DNA from: an uncultured Collinsella sp. | GTDB taxonomy: Bacteria; Actinomycetota; Coriobacteriia; Coriobacteriales; Coriobacteriaceae | Assembly (NCBI GenBank): GCA_900554325.1 | Contig: USHA01000079.1 | Span: forward strand, 1 to 9,633 | Direction of reading: 5' to 3' | Length of the DNA: 9,633 nucleotides | Shown here: one piece after another, positions 1-8,519 of the stretch | Position numbering within the stretch: position 1 is the stretch's first letter | Layout of the letters: the number at the start of each line of letters is the position of its first letter | Notes under the pieces: generated by a model | Seen by the model: only the letters and a program-made list of their open reading frames with translations | The model's database searches: none | What the model was told of the DNA's origin: nothing | Program-made: the position numbers and the translations under genes

Positions 1-44
1 CAGCAGGGGCTCTCAATGTTTTTATGTCCTGCTCATATCGTCTC

Positions 45-144
45 TGCCGGCAGTTAGGGACAGTCCTTGCCAGCACGGCCGGCGAGCCGGCGAATCGGCA
101 AAGACTGTCCCCGATGACTGGTCGTTTAAGAACGTCCCCAATGA
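45..144. repeat. ~100-bp palindromic intergenic repeat, copy A
   Basis: This segment matches 3707-3806 along its length, with the same block order and the same 100-bp length. It opens with GCCGGCAGTTAGGGAC (46-61), also found at 3708-3723. It contains a 15-nt inverted repeat, 57-71 against 97-111, with 14 of 15 positions complementary around a 25-nt GC-rich loop. It ends with a GTCCCCAATGAC-type tail whose last 25 nt (121-145) recur inverted at 3630-3654. The tail touches the stop codon of the FtsX-type permease (145-147). No coding capacity is apparent. It could be a REP/MITE-like element, or a stem-loop that ends or stabilises the upstream transcript; no T-tract follows the hairpin on the minus strand, so a classical intrinsic terminator is not supported. 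Confidence 0.8.
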
Positions 145-2811
145 CTACTCTTGGACTTTAAGGGCTTCGGCCAGGCTGACGCGCTTGATGGAGCGCGTGT
201 GCAGCAGCGCCACGACCAGATAGGTTGCAAAGCCGATTCCTACGCACGCCGTCATGGACCACCAGGGCACATAGATCTCGATATTGCCGTTGTAGGCGAG
301 CAACATCATGCGGAAGATGGCCGTGAGCGAGCCAATAATGACCGGCAGGCTCAGCACGAGCGACGCCGCCACGCACAGTGTAATCGAGCGGATGTACAGG
401 TGCGAGATCTCGCTATCGCGATAGCCAAAGACTTTCATGTAGCTGATCGACCGGGCGCTGTGGTCGATTACAGCCTTGGTCAGCAGGTACATAAACAGCA
501 GGAAGATAAACACCGCGAGCCCGATCATCATTCCGATCATTTTGCTCATCATGCCGATGAACTGGTCGCCCACGGCACGCATGTCGTCGGGCGTGGTGTC
601 GCCGGCAAAGTAGCGCGCATCGAAGTCGAGCTTCTCGTCGCTCACATAGCCGTTAAAGTAGGCGGCATCGTTGTCGAACAGCTCGTTAAAGTCGTCGATG
701 CTCATATAGATATTCATGTCCGACTTTGAGCCCCAGGCACAATCCCTGCCCGCGTACTCAAGAGAATAATGCTCGCCCTCGTACTTGTCGCTGAGCGTGA
801 CCTTCTGGCCCTCGCTCCAGCCAAACTTATCGAGCAGACCGCCGCCAAAGACGACGCGCCCATCGCCAACGTTGAGGTCTTTCCAGTAGCGCGAATCGGG
901 CGAGATGCCGTAGACGGAAATCGTCTCCTCGCCATTACCATCGCCGCGGTTGTATTGCAGCTGGTAAACGGCATATTTCTCGGCCTGCGCGATTGCGCCC
1001 GCGCCGTTGTCGGTCGTATTGACCGGGTGGATATCGTCGTTGTCAGTGTCGATCTTAGAGGCCTTGTCGATCAGGTCGATAGCCTCGTCGCGATTGCGGC
1101 CGAGGGCATCGGCAAGATCGTCAAGGCGCGCGTAGAGCGCATCCTTCTTGTCCTGGACCTTGGCAAGCGCGTCCTGCGCCGCGGCCAGGCTCTCGGCAGA
1201 CGGAGATGCGCTCGCGGCATCGGTCGCCGCCTGCGCCGCATCGGCCGCGTCGTCGAGCTCATCATCGGCATCCTGGGCGGCGGAAAGCAGCGCGCCGTCA
1301 ACCGACTGCAAGCGCTCGATTGCCGACCACTGCTCGCGCTCCTCGGCGGTACCCTCGAGCTCCACCGGCGCCTTGAGCGTGTACTGGTGCTCGGCGACCA
1401 GGCTCGTCTCGAGGTTGTCCGCGTAGTGCGTCATCGTGGGCAGAATCGCCAGGCCAAAGAGCAGCAGCAGCGAGGCAAACGCAATGCCCACGAAGAGCGT
1501 GGCGAAGTTGCCCAGGTTGCGCAGGAAGATACGCAGGCGGAAGCGGGAAACAAAACCCATGCGCTCCGGCAGCTGCAAGCCGCGCTTGGTGCCCGATTTG
1601 CCGCTCGCCTCGTGACGAAGGAACTGCAACGGCGTCTTGCCCATCTTGCGAAGCAGGCCCACCAGCGTGATGAGGATGAGCGCAGCGGCGGGGACCACGG
1701 CGCACTTCACAAAGATCTCCCAGCTCCAGTACACCTGGAAGGGCGGCAGGCTGTACGAACCGTAATAGAGGCCGCGCATGGGCTCGGTAAAGAACGCTAT
1801 GCCGAGCGCAGTGCCCAAAAGCGCCGCGACCACGCCCACGATAGCGGGAAGCGCAAGGTAGTGCAGCACGATCTCGCGTCGACGATAGCCGCTGGCGAGC
1901 AGCGTGCCGATGATGGCGCTCTCCTCCTCGATGGTGGCGTCGGTAAGGACCACAAAGACAAACGCCATGATCACGATGATGATGTCGAGCAACGTCATCC
2001 ACATCATAGAGTCGCCGTCCACGTCGTCGCGCGCATAGCCAATGCCCTGGTTGGAATCGGCATCGATGAGGTCATCCACGCGCGCATCGGCATCGGTGAG
2101 CGCCTCGACCATATCTTGCTCCGCATCGATGCGGTCCGCAGTGGAGAGGTCGCGATCGGCAAAGGTGAAGGAGTAGGTGTAGGCAGGTGCACCGCCGGCG
2201 TCCTCAAGTGCGGCAAAGCCGGCATCGGTGACCTCGGCAACACCGTAGGTGACGGTATTGATCGTAAAGTCGGAGTTGTTGAGGAACAGCGCTTGGCTAT
2301 CGGGCTGGGTCATGATGCCGCAAATGGTGTAGGTGCGGCCCTCAAGCTCGACCTTATCGCCCACGGCGAGGTCGTTGTTGGTGGCGAAGACACGGTCGAT
2401 GGCCACCTCATCGTCCGTCTTGGGCTCCTTGCCCTCACAGTAGGACGCGATATCGACCTTGGTGCGGTGCGCATAGGTGCGTAGCGTGCGCTTGGTGCCG
2501 TCGTCGCCGGACGCCTTTTTGATGATGGCGTCGATGGAGAAATTCTTGTAGAGCGTGACGCCGCCGACGTCGCCGGCCGCGTCCTCGGCTGCCTTGAGCT
2601 GGTCTTTGGTGGCCTCGAAAGAGGTGGTCACGCGGCCGTCCTCAATCGTGTACGCATCGCGCATGTCGTCGATAAGGCAGCCGATGGAATGCGCCGCGAG
2701 CAAAAAGCCCGACGTAAGGGCGATACTTCCGCACATAAGCAGAAAGATGCCCAGGTACTTGCCGATATTGCGGCGCAGCTCGCGCGGGAGTCGTTTTGCA
2801 AGAGGTGACAT
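145..2811 (-). CDS. FtsX/MacB-type ABC transporter permease, eight predicted membrane helices
   Basis: Membrane subunit of a MacB/LolCDE-type ABC system, which family knowledge links to mechanotransmission or export across the envelope. I chose the ATG at 2811 (888 aa) because GGTAGG lies 7 nt upstream; a TTG five codons earlier (2826) would overlap the ATPase stop. Predicted helices lie at residues ~20-42, 272-291, 315-342, 366-386, 435-460, 757-780, 808-832 and 852-872. The helices at 272-386 and 757-872 each form an FtsX-like three-helix unit, so the protein is a two-FtsX-domain fusion rather than a four-helix MacB. Residues ~43-270 and ~461-756 should be extracytoplasmic. The second loop carries an Ala/Asp-rich helical stretch (~500-590) likely to be coiled coil. 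The upstream ATPase (2820-3545) is its partner. Substrate unknown; lipid, peptide or antibiotic transport are all possible. Confidence 0.93.
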   Translation of the reverse strand: MSPLAKRLPRELRRNIGKYLGIFLLMCGSIALTSGFLLAAHSIGCLIDDMRDAYTIEDGRVTTSFEATKDQLKAAEDAAGDVGGVTLYKNFSIDAIIKKASGDDGTKRTLRTYAHRTKVDIASYCEGKEPKTDDEVAIDRVFATNNDLAVGDKVELEGRTYTICGIMTQPDSQALFLNNSDFTINTVTYGVAEVTDAGFAALEDAGGAPAYTYSFTFADRDLSTADRIDAEQDMVEALTDADARVDDLIDADSNQGIGYARDDVDGDSMMWMTLLDIIIVIMAFVFVVLTDATIEEESAIIGTLLASGYRRREIVLHYLALPAIVGVVAALLGTALGIAFFTEPMRGLYYGSYSLPPFQVYWSWEIFVKCAVVPAAALILITLVGLLRKMGKTPLQFLRHEASGKSGTKRGLQLPERMGFVSRFRLRIFLRNLGNFATLFVGIAFASLLLLFGLAILPTMTHYADNLETSLVAEHQYTLKAPVELEGTAEEREQWSAIERLQSVDGALLSAAQDADDELDDAADAAQAATDAASASPSAESLAAAQDALAKVQDKKDALYARLDDLADALGRNRDEAIDLIDKASKIDTDNDDIHPVNTTDNGAGAIAQAEKYAVYQLQYNRGDGNGEETISVYGISPDSRYWKDLNVGDGRVVFGGGLLDKFGWSEGQKVTLSDKYEGEHYSLEYAGRDCAWGSKSDMNIYMSIDDFNELFDNDAAYFNGYVSDEKLDFDARYFAGDTTPDDMRAVGDQFIGMMSKMIGMMIGLAVFIFLLFMYLLTKAVIDHSARSISYMKVFGYRDSEISHLYIRSITLCVAASLVLSLPVIIGSLTAIFRMMLLAYNGNIEIYVPWWSMTACVGIGFATYLVVALLHTRSIKRVSLAEALKVQE

Positions 2812-2819
2812 GGCGCTGC

Positions 2820-3545
<726 letters not shown>

Positions 3546-3574
3546 TGTTAGCCCCGTACTACTTTATGAACGTA

Positions 3575-3580
3575 ATAGTA
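3575..3580 (-). promoter_or_regulatory. possible -10 element for the FtsX-type operon
   Basis: On the minus strand TACTAT (4 of 6 matches to TATAAT) lies in the only AT-rich stretch upstream of the ATPase gene (about 3560-3600). Initiation about 7 nt downstream would give a leader of roughly 20 nt carrying the GGGG ribosome site. I see no convincing -35 hexamer at the expected distance. CATAAA at 3563-3568 is an alternative but would leave almost no leader. Confidence 0.25.
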
Positions 3581-3629
3581 AACCTTGGCGAACTATTTTT
3601 GGGCGAGAGTGGGGTTTTGTTTCAGACTA

Positions 3630-3657
3630 GTCATTGGGGACGTTCTTAAACGACTAG
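3630..3657. repeat. inverted copy of the repeat tail
   Basis: The 25 nt at 3630-3654 are the exact reverse complement of 121-145, so the FtsX-type operon is bracketed by this sequence in inverted orientation. Within the local cluster it also faces the tail at 3781-3806, differing mainly in three consecutive bases, so 3631-3806 as a whole is a large imperfect palindrome. Fragments of the opening block (CCGGCAGTTAGGGAC at 3682-3696) lie between. Confidence 0.75.
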
Positions 3658-3706
3658 CTGTTGGGGACACTCTTTCGCCACCCGGCAGTTAGGGACGTTC
3701 CTTTCC

Positions 3707-3806
3707 TGCCGGCAGTTAGGGACAGTCTCTGCCAACCCAGCCGGCAAAACAGCCGATCGGCAAAGACTGTCCCCAATGACTAGTCGTTTAAGTCTGTCCC
3801 CAATGA
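3707..3806. repeat. ~100-bp palindromic intergenic repeat, copy B
   Basis: Direct-orientation copy of the element at 45-144. It starts with the same GCCGGCAGTTAGGGAC block (3708-3723) and has a 15-nt inverted repeat, 3719-3733 against 3759-3773, 14 of 15 complementary. The loop is again exactly 25 nt, but its sequence differs in part from copy A. Conservation of stem and loop length with drift in the loop points to a folded element rather than coding sequence. It separates the ABC-2 operon end (3848) from the FtsX-type operon start (3545). Confidence 0.8.
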
Positions 3807-3839
3807 ATACTTTTGGTCGTTTAAGTCTGTCCCCAATGA
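3783..3839. repeat. 33-bp tandem duplication of the repeat tail
   Basis: Twenty-four identical bases, beginning GTCGTTTAAGTCTGTCC, occur at 3783-3806 and again at 3816-3839, a period of 33 bp. The second unit ends 8 bp before the stop codon of the second ABC-2 permease. It looks like a local duplication of the repeat-family end, by slippage or by insertion next to a pre-existing end. Confidence 0.8.
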
Positions 3840-3847
3840 GTAGGTGT

Positions 3848-5053
3848 CTAGGCGTGGGATTTGTTGTGGGCGAGGGCTAGGCCTACGGCGGCGATGGCCG
3901 CGGCAAAGAGCACTGTGACGCCCAGATCGCAAGCGATGTCGCCCAGCACGGTGGACGTCAGGTCCGCGGCGAGCGCCTTGCCAATCGCGTCGTTCACCCA
4001 ATACGTCGGCACAAAATGCGCCGCGGTCTGCACGGCTGGGCCCATCAGCGACAGCGGCATCCAGGCGCCGCCCAAAAACGTCATGAGCATGCCGAGCAGG
4101 TTGCCCACACCGTTGAGCAGCTCCTCACGCGCACCCAGGCTCGAAAGGGCAAAGCCAACGGCCAGAGGCGTGCACGCCAGGGCAAACGTCGCCGCCAGCG
4201 CCAGGCACACACGACCCACGCCGACCTCGGCAACCGCGCCGGCAAAGCCCACGACACCCATCATGCTCGACACAAACCAGATGCAGACGGTGAGCACTGC
4301 AGCAGCCGCGAACACAGCAAGCGAGCGCTGGCGCTCGGAGACCGGGCCGGCCTCCATGCGGCGCTCGCGCTCGGGCTCGTTCATGCCCGAGAACACCAGT
4401 CCCACCGACACGATGACCGACGAGATGATCGCGTACGCGCCAAAGTTGAAGTACGACTCGAGCGTGGCGGCGGCAGTCGAGTCGACCTTGACCTGCTCGA
4501 TCCCGACCTCGGCACGCTCGGTGGCCGCGTGTTCGGCAGCCTTGGCGACGTCACCGCTGGAGGCAGCAGGCTCAAGTGCGGCCGCAGCGCCCGCGAGCGA
4601 GATCCAGCGCGAGGCCTCGGCAGACGAAAGCGCCGCCGCCATGGTGCCGGCACCGTAGGTCACATCGAGCTTGGGCAGGGACTCCCCCACGCGGGCGGCT
4701 GCAACAAGGTCGCCCTCAAACCCCTCCGGGATAAAGAACACGCAATCGGCGCTACCCTTGGCGCTGTTGCTCTTGGAGAGCGCGTCCGCGAGGTCGTAGG
4801 TGCCGTCGCCGACGCCCGTGACCAGCTCAAAACGCGAACCCAGATGCTTGGTAAGCGCACGCGAAAGGTCGCTGTCGTCGCGGTCGACCACGATCACGTT
4901 GGCATCGTAGGGCTTGTACTCGGTGAGCTGCGACGAGTTCCAGCTCACCGAGGCCGCGATGAATACGCCCATGAGCGAGATGAACACCGTATAGATGAGC
5001 AGGTAGAACGGGTGCGCCAGCGCCATGCGAAGCGCGGTCTTAAAGGTGCTCAT
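3848..5053 (-). CDS. ABC-2 type transporter permease, second subunit
   Basis: Integral membrane subunit, 401 aa, of a DrrB/ABC2_membrane_3-like exporter. I chose the ATG at 5053 because AAGGAG (5059-5064) sits 5 nt upstream; a TTG at 5068 would lengthen it by five residues without such a site. Helix 1 is at ~16-34, then a large extracytoplasmic region (~38-200), then about five helices: ~204-224, 246-270, 280-302, 318-340 and 375-396. This one-plus-five pattern with a long first loop is standard for the family. The start lies inside the end of the upstream permease (14-nt overlap), implying coupled translation. It resembles that neighbour in size and topology, so the two probably form a heterodimer driven by the ATPase at 6237-7175. 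Substrate unknown; lipid-like or antimicrobial compounds are common for this class. Confidence 0.92.
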   Translation of the reverse strand: MSTFKTALRMALAHPFYLLIYTVFISLMGVFIAASVSWNSSQLTEYKPYDANVIVVDRDDSDLSRALTKHLGSRFELVTGVGDGTYDLADALSKSNSAKGSADCVFFIPEGFEGDLVAAARVGESLPKLDVTYGAGTMAAALSSAEASRWISLAGAAAALEPAASSGDVAKAAEHAATERAEVGIEQVKVDSTAAATLESYFNFGAYAIISSVIVSVGLVFSGMNEPERERRMEAGPVSERQRSLAVFAAAAVLTVCIWFVSSMMGVVGFAGAVAEVGVGRVCLALAATFALACTPLAVGFALSSLGAREELLNGVGNLLGMLMTFLGGAWMPLSLMGPAVQTAAHFVPTYWVNDAIGKALAADLTSTVLGDIACDLGVTVLFAAAIAAVGLALAHNKSHA

Positions 5054-6227
5054 AGCGGCTCCTTCCAAAGATCAGCGTGGCGGCGGCAACGAACAGCAGG
5101 GACATGAGGACGAGCGCGCCGGCGCGGACGGCAAAGGGGCCCAGGTCCTCAAAGAAATACAGGCGGTTGAACATGTCGCAGATGAGCTTGACGGGGTTGA
5201 GCCAGCACTCGGCCGGGCAGGCGCGGGCGACGTCATCGGCAAGCGCCATCGCCGGCTCGCCGTAGAGGCCGGCGAACAGGGCGCACGTGGTAGCAAAGCC
5301 CGTGAGGATGCCGGACTTGGACGCCTTGCCGCCCTTAACGGGAAGCGTGCCCACAAAGAGTCCCAGGCCCGTGGCGGCAAGCGCGGAAGCGGCGCCGCCC
5401 ACCAGACACAGCCCCTCGCGCCCGCCAAAGTCGACGCCCACGACCAGGCGCACGTAGCCGATTGCGATCGCCATCGAGGCGAAGGAAACCAGCCACGAGC
5501 CGACAAAGATGCCGGCCAGCGACGCCGTCTTGGAAAGACCGCCCACGCAGCGACGCGCGCCAAGGCCGGACAGATTGGGTTGCAAATCGACGACGCTCAA
5601 GGCGGCAAACTCGGCAGACATCATCGCTACCAGGCCAAAGAGCGCGTAATAGTAGATGACCGTGCTGTCGGGCGTGGTGCGCGTCAGGCTTACGCGGCGG
5701 GTGCCACCCTCGAGCGACAGGGCGCGCGCAACCGCCTCCGGGTCGGCGAGCGCCGCCGGATTGTCCTGGGCAATCTGGCGCATGAGCTCGGCATTTTGTG
5801 TATACGAGCTTGCCACCGTCTCCAGAATGCTGCGGTCGGTGAGCACCGACGTCGCACGCGAGCTGTCATAGCTCGAAAGCAACGTGAGTTTGGGCGTGCC
5901 CGCGTCGTCGACCGTATAGATGCCCGCGACCTCGCCGGCCTTGAGAGCACGGTTCGCGTCGGCTGCATCGTCGCACTCGTGGATCTCGAGCAGCTGATCG
6001 TCGCCTTCCTTAGCAAGCGAAGCCGCCACGTCCTTGAAAGTCGAATCGTCCCAGGCCTCATCGGCGACAACGGCCACCGGCACCGGGTCGACCGTGCCGT
6101 CGGAGCTGAGGTTCGCAAACATAAACATGAACATCGTGGAAAGCGCGATGGGAAAGACCGCGCCCCAGACCCATGTGCTCGGCCGACGCAGCAGCGTCTT
6201 GAGCGTGGTGATGATGGTGCTGAACAT
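5040..6227 (-). CDS. ABC-2 type transporter permease, first subunit
   Basis: Integral membrane subunit, 395 aa, of the same exporter. ATG at 6227 is preceded 5 nt upstream by AGGGGG (6233-6238), which overlaps the stop codon of the ATPase gene; the two genes are 9 nt apart. Helix 1 lies at ~18-38 after a short amphipathic start. Residues ~40-188 form an acidic, soluble extracytoplasmic domain. Five helices follow at ~190-210, 236-260, 272-294, 305-325 and 368-388. The layout fits ABC2_membrane_3 permeases. The last 14 nt overlap the next permease gene. Two permeases of similar length and plan, adjacent and translationally coupled, suggest an ancient duplication and a heterodimeric pore. I do not recognise a specific named transporter. 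Confidence 0.92.
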   Translation of the reverse strand: MFSTIITTLKTLLRRPSTWVWGAVFPIALSTMFMFMFANLSSDGTVDPVPVAVVADEAWDDSTFKDVAASLAKEGDDQLLEIHECDDAADANRALKAGEVAGIYTVDDAGTPKLTLLSSYDSSRATSVLTDRSILETVASSYTQNAELMRQIAQDNPAALADPEAVARALSLEGGTRRVSLTRTTPDSTVIYYYALFGLVAMMSAEFAALSVVDLQPNLSGLGARRCVGGLSKTASLAGIFVGSWLVSFASMAIAIGYVRLVVGVDFGGREGLCLVGGAASALAATGLGLFVGTLPVKGGKASKSGILTGFATTCALFAGLYGEPAMALADDVARACPAECWLNPVKLICDMFNRLYFFEDLGPFAVRAGALVLMSLLFVAAATLIFGRSRYEHL

Positions 6228-6236
6228 GGCCGCCCC

Positions 6237-7175
6237 CTAGTCGCGCAGCTCGCGGCCGGTGATCTCGAGGAACACGTCGTTGAGGGTCGGCGGTTCGCTC
6301 CACACGCGGCCGAGCGCCACGTCGGCGGCGCGCAGCGTGTCGAGGATGTCGACCAAATTGTGCGGGCTCGCTTCGCAGGTGCAGACGAGCTCGCCGCCGG
6401 ACAGCTCAACCGAAAGCACATGCTCGAGGGCGCGCAACCGCTCGACTGTGGCAGGCTCGACGGCGCCGACCTCGACGGTCACGCGCTCGCCCATCTGAAT
6501 CATGCGCTTGAGCTCGTCGTTGGTGCCCTGCGCCAGCACGCGGCCGCCGTCCATGATCATGATGCGGCTGCAGATTTGCTCGACTTCCTCCATGTAATGG
6601 CTGGTATACACCACCGTGGCGCCCTCGTCGCGCAGGCGGCAGATGCCCTCCAAGATGGCGTTGCGACTCTGCGGGTCGACCGCCACCGTGGGCTCGTCAA
6701 AGAAGATGAGCTCGGGCTTGTGCGCGATGCCGCAGGCGATGTTGAGGCGACGCGCCAGGCCGCCCGAGAGCTTGCCGGGGCGAAACTTGGTAAAGTCGCC
6801 CAAGCCGACAAAGTCGATCGCCTCGTCCACCAGCGCGCGGCGGCGCTTGCGGTCGTTGACGTAGAGGCTGCAGAAATAGTCGATGTTCTCGCGCACCGTG
6901 AGCTCGTCAAACACCGCCACCTGCTGCGGCACCACGCCGATGCGGCGCTTGAGGTCGTAGCGGGCGGGCGCCATGGGCTCGCCGAACAGCTCAATGGTGC
7001 CTTTGTCGTAGGCAAGCAGCTGCAAAATGCAGTTGATGGACGTGGTCTTGCCCGAGCCGTTGGGGCCCAGCAGGCCAAAGATCTCGCCGGGGGCGATGCT
7101 CAGGTTAAAGTGGTCGAGCGCAATAAGGTCGTCATAGCGCTTGACGAGGTTTTCGACGTGAACGATGTCTGTCAT
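6237..7175 (-). CDS. ABC-2 type transporter ATP-binding protein (CcmA/DrrA-like)
   Basis: Cytoplasmic ATPase, 312 aa, for the two ABC-2 permeases downstream. Start ATG at 7175: GGAAGGG lies 7 nt upstream and MTDIVHVENLVKRY is a typical beginning for the family; the upstream in-frame extension of 22 codons is not supported. Motifs: Walker A GPNGSGKTT (37-45), Q-loop Gln84/Gln85, signature LSGGLARR (136-143), Walker B LIFFDEP (156-162), H-loop His193. After the catalytic domain a C-terminal extension (~225-312) ends in EPPTLNDVFLEITGREL, the usual tail of DrrA/CcmA-type exporters. First gene of a three-gene operon and divergent from the sensor kinase, so control by that two-component system is plausible, though not shown. 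Confidence 0.96.
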   Translation of the reverse strand: MTDIVHVENLVKRYDDLIALDHFNLSIAPGEIFGLLGPNGSGKTTSINCILQLLAYDKGTIELFGEPMAPARYDLKRRIGVVPQQVAVFDELTVRENIDYFCSLYVNDRKRRRALVDEAIDFVGLGDFTKFRPGKLSGGLARRLNIACGIAHKPELIFFDEPTVAVDPQSRNAILEGICRLRDEGATVVYTSHYMEEVEQICSRIMIMDGGRVLAQGTNDELKRMIQMGERVTVEVGAVEPATVERLRALEHVLSVELSGGELVCTCEASPHNLVDILDTLRAADVALGRVWSEPPTLNDVFLEITGRELRD

Positions 7176-7243
7176 GAGGCGGCCCTTCCGTTGATTGCGG
7201 CCCGGTACGATTGCATCATCGCAGGAGCCGCCGGCGCGCACCA

Positions 7244-7257
7244 GTGAGCTTTGTCAC
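7244..7257. promoter_or_regulatory. possible operator: GTGA-N6-TCAC inverted repeat
   Basis: GTGAGCTTTGTCAC is a short dyad with 4-bp arms and a 6-bp spacer, lying between the divergent ABC-2 ATPase and sensor kinase genes. It resembles a CRP/FNR-type half-site pair, and TGTCACG from its right side recurs at 7317-7323. The arms are short enough to arise by chance. No operator for the local regulator could be proved. Confidence 0.2.
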
Positions 7258-7361
7258 GAGTGCGGGGTCTTTGTCGTGCGGCCTGCCGACGCCCCCGCTT
7301 TGCTGCGCGGGAGGAATGTCACGGTTGCGCAGGCGGCCCCTCCACCATGCGCGGCTTCGCG

Positions 7362-7367
7362 TACAAT
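7362..7367 (+). promoter_or_regulatory. -10 element for a leaderless kinase mRNA
   Basis: TACAAT (5 of 6 to TATAAT) ends 6 nt before the ATG at 7374. Initiation at the usual distance would therefore start at or next to the A of the start codon, giving an mRNA without a leader. There is no Shine-Dalgarno sequence before this ATG, which agrees. No good -35 hexamer is visible near 7339-7344. Leaderless genes with a -10 at this spacing are common in actinobacteria. Confidence 0.6.
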
Positions 7368-7373
7368 ACCCGT

Positions 7374-8519
7374 ATGAACAGGCTTTTCGACAAATCGATC
7401 GTGCTGGCGTGCTGTATTGCGGCCGCCATGGGTCTTGCTGTGGATGCCCGCATGGTCGCGGCGTTTTGCCTTGGCGTTATTGCCACCTCGCTGGCCGAGG
7501 TCGCACAGGAGGAACACGCGCGCCGCGCAAGCGAGGCCGCGAGCTACGTCTACATCATCGCGGCCGTCTTCATACCGCCGTTTGTGCCGTTTGCGCCTCT
7601 CGCTCTCTATGACATCGCGCGGCGCGTGCGCCGTGAGCACGCCTGGGTCGCGCTGGGCATTGGCTCCGTCTTTGCCCTTGCGCTCGTCGTGGACCTTCGC
7701 ACCGACGCGCTCACCGCCCGAACGCTTCTGCTGACCGCCATCCTTTCGGTTGCCGCCACCTTGCTATCGCTACGTACCGCCCAGCTGGAGCGCGAGCAGC
7801 AGCGCATGCGCCGTACCCGCGACGAACTGCAGGAACGAGCCCTCGCGCTCGAGGCGCGCAACCGTGATCTTGCCGATCGCCAGGACTACGAAGTCGAGCT
7901 CGCGACGCTCGCCGAACGCGCCCGCATCGCGCGCGAGATCCACGATAACGTCGGGCACCAGCTCACGCGTGCCTCACTGCAGGCCGAAGCCTTGCGCGTG
8001 GTCCACGCCGACGAGCCCGGCGTCGCCGCCGATTTCGCCGACGTCAAACGCACGGTTGACGAGGCGCTCCAGCTTGTGCGCACCAGCGTCCACGCGCTCA
8101 ACGACAACGCCGTCGACCTTTCCGTGCAGCTCGAACGCATTGTTGAAGGCGCGCGCTCGGACGGCGGCCCGCAGATTGAGCTTGAAGTTTTGGCCGAGCA
8201 TGCACCCGCCAACGTCGCCAACTGCTTTGCGGCGGTGCTGCGCGAGGCGCTTTCCAACGCCATGCGCCACGCTTGCGCCCAGACCGTCACCGTACGATGC
8301 ATGGAGCATCCGTCGTTTTACCAGCTCATCGTTACCGATGATGGCGCGGACGCGACCCCGGCGAGCAGCAGCAACGTCGTAGAAGGCATGGGGCTCGCCT
8401 CCATGCGCGAGCGCGTCGAGGCGCTTGGCGGAACCTTCACCGCCGGCCTGCGCGCCGGCGCCCCCGGCTGGCGCGTGTTTGCCACCGTCCCCAAACAGCA
8501 AGGAGATGAGGACCGATGA
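7374..8519 (+). CDS. sensor histidine kinase, NarL/DesK type (HisKA_3)
   Basis: Membrane sensor kinase, 381 aa, expected to autophosphorylate and pass the phosphate to the regulator encoded next. The N-terminal ~135 residues are four to five hydrophobic segments (about 8-25, 27-43, 59-80, 91-107, 117-133) with no sizeable external domain, so sensing is probably within the membrane or through a partner. Residues ~134-175 are a charged coiled-coil linker. The dimerisation box ERARIAREIHDNVGHQLT gives phospho-accepting His190. The ATPase domain has N-box EALSNAMRHA (Asn295), TDDG (321-324) and GMGLASMRERVEALGG (338-353), typical of the family. Start ATG 7374 was chosen for the TACAAT box; an in-frame ATG at 7347 would add nine residues but would lie upstream of that box. 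The stop overlaps the regulator start (ATGA). Signal unknown. Confidence 0.94.
   Translation: MNRLFDKSIVLACCIAAAMGLAVDARMVAAFCLGVIATSLAEVAQEEHARRASEAASYVYIIAAVFIPPFVPFAPLALYDIARRVRREHAWVALGIGSVFALALVVDLRTDALTARTLLLTAILSVAATLLSLRTAQLEREQQRMRRTRDELQERALALEARNRDLADRQDYEVELATLAERARIAREIHDNVGHQLTRASLQAEALRVVHADEPGVAADFADVKRTVDEALQLVRTSVHALNDNAVDLSVQLERIVEGARSDGGPQIELEVLAEHAPANVANCFAAVLREALSNAMRHACAQTVTVRCMEHPSFYQLIVTDDGADATPASSSNVVEGMGLASMRERVEALGGTFTAGLRAGAPGWRVFATVPKQQGDEDR

Larger units (their letters stand above)
3546..3847. other. 302-bp repeat-rich gap between two co-directional operons
   Basis: Bases 3546-3629 are AT-richer and should hold the promoter of the FtsX-type operon. Bases 3630-3839 are almost entirely repeat-family sequence, with fragments of the 100-bp element in both orientations. 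No gene is visible. The hairpins here may end or protect the 3' end of the ABC-2 operon mRNA, which is read from the minus strand. Confidence 0.75.

Noticed and set aside
769..2484. 571-codon plus-strand open frame inside the FtsX-type permease gene
   Set aside because: Antisense shadow of a well-supported permease gene, with low-complexity basic/hydrophobic composition and no motif.
3630..3840. Possible CRISPR array
   Set aside because: Repeats are palindromic, occur in both orientations, have irregular spacing and lack unique spacers of constant length; no cas gene is present.
3780..4001. 73-codon minus-strand frame with repeated SLGTDLND at its end
   Set aside because: The peptide repeat is simply the 33-bp tandem DNA repeat translated; the rest is out of frame with the real permease gene.
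4016..5107. 363-codon plus-strand open frame opposite the second ABC-2 permease
   Set aside because: Arg/His-rich antisense shadow, no domain, no convincing ribosome site.
5025..7247. 740-codon open frame on the plus strand opposite the ABC-2 operon
   Set aside because: It is antisense to three genes with intact family motifs and its protein is Arg/His/Gln-rich without recognisable domains; long antisense frames are expected in GC-rich DNA.
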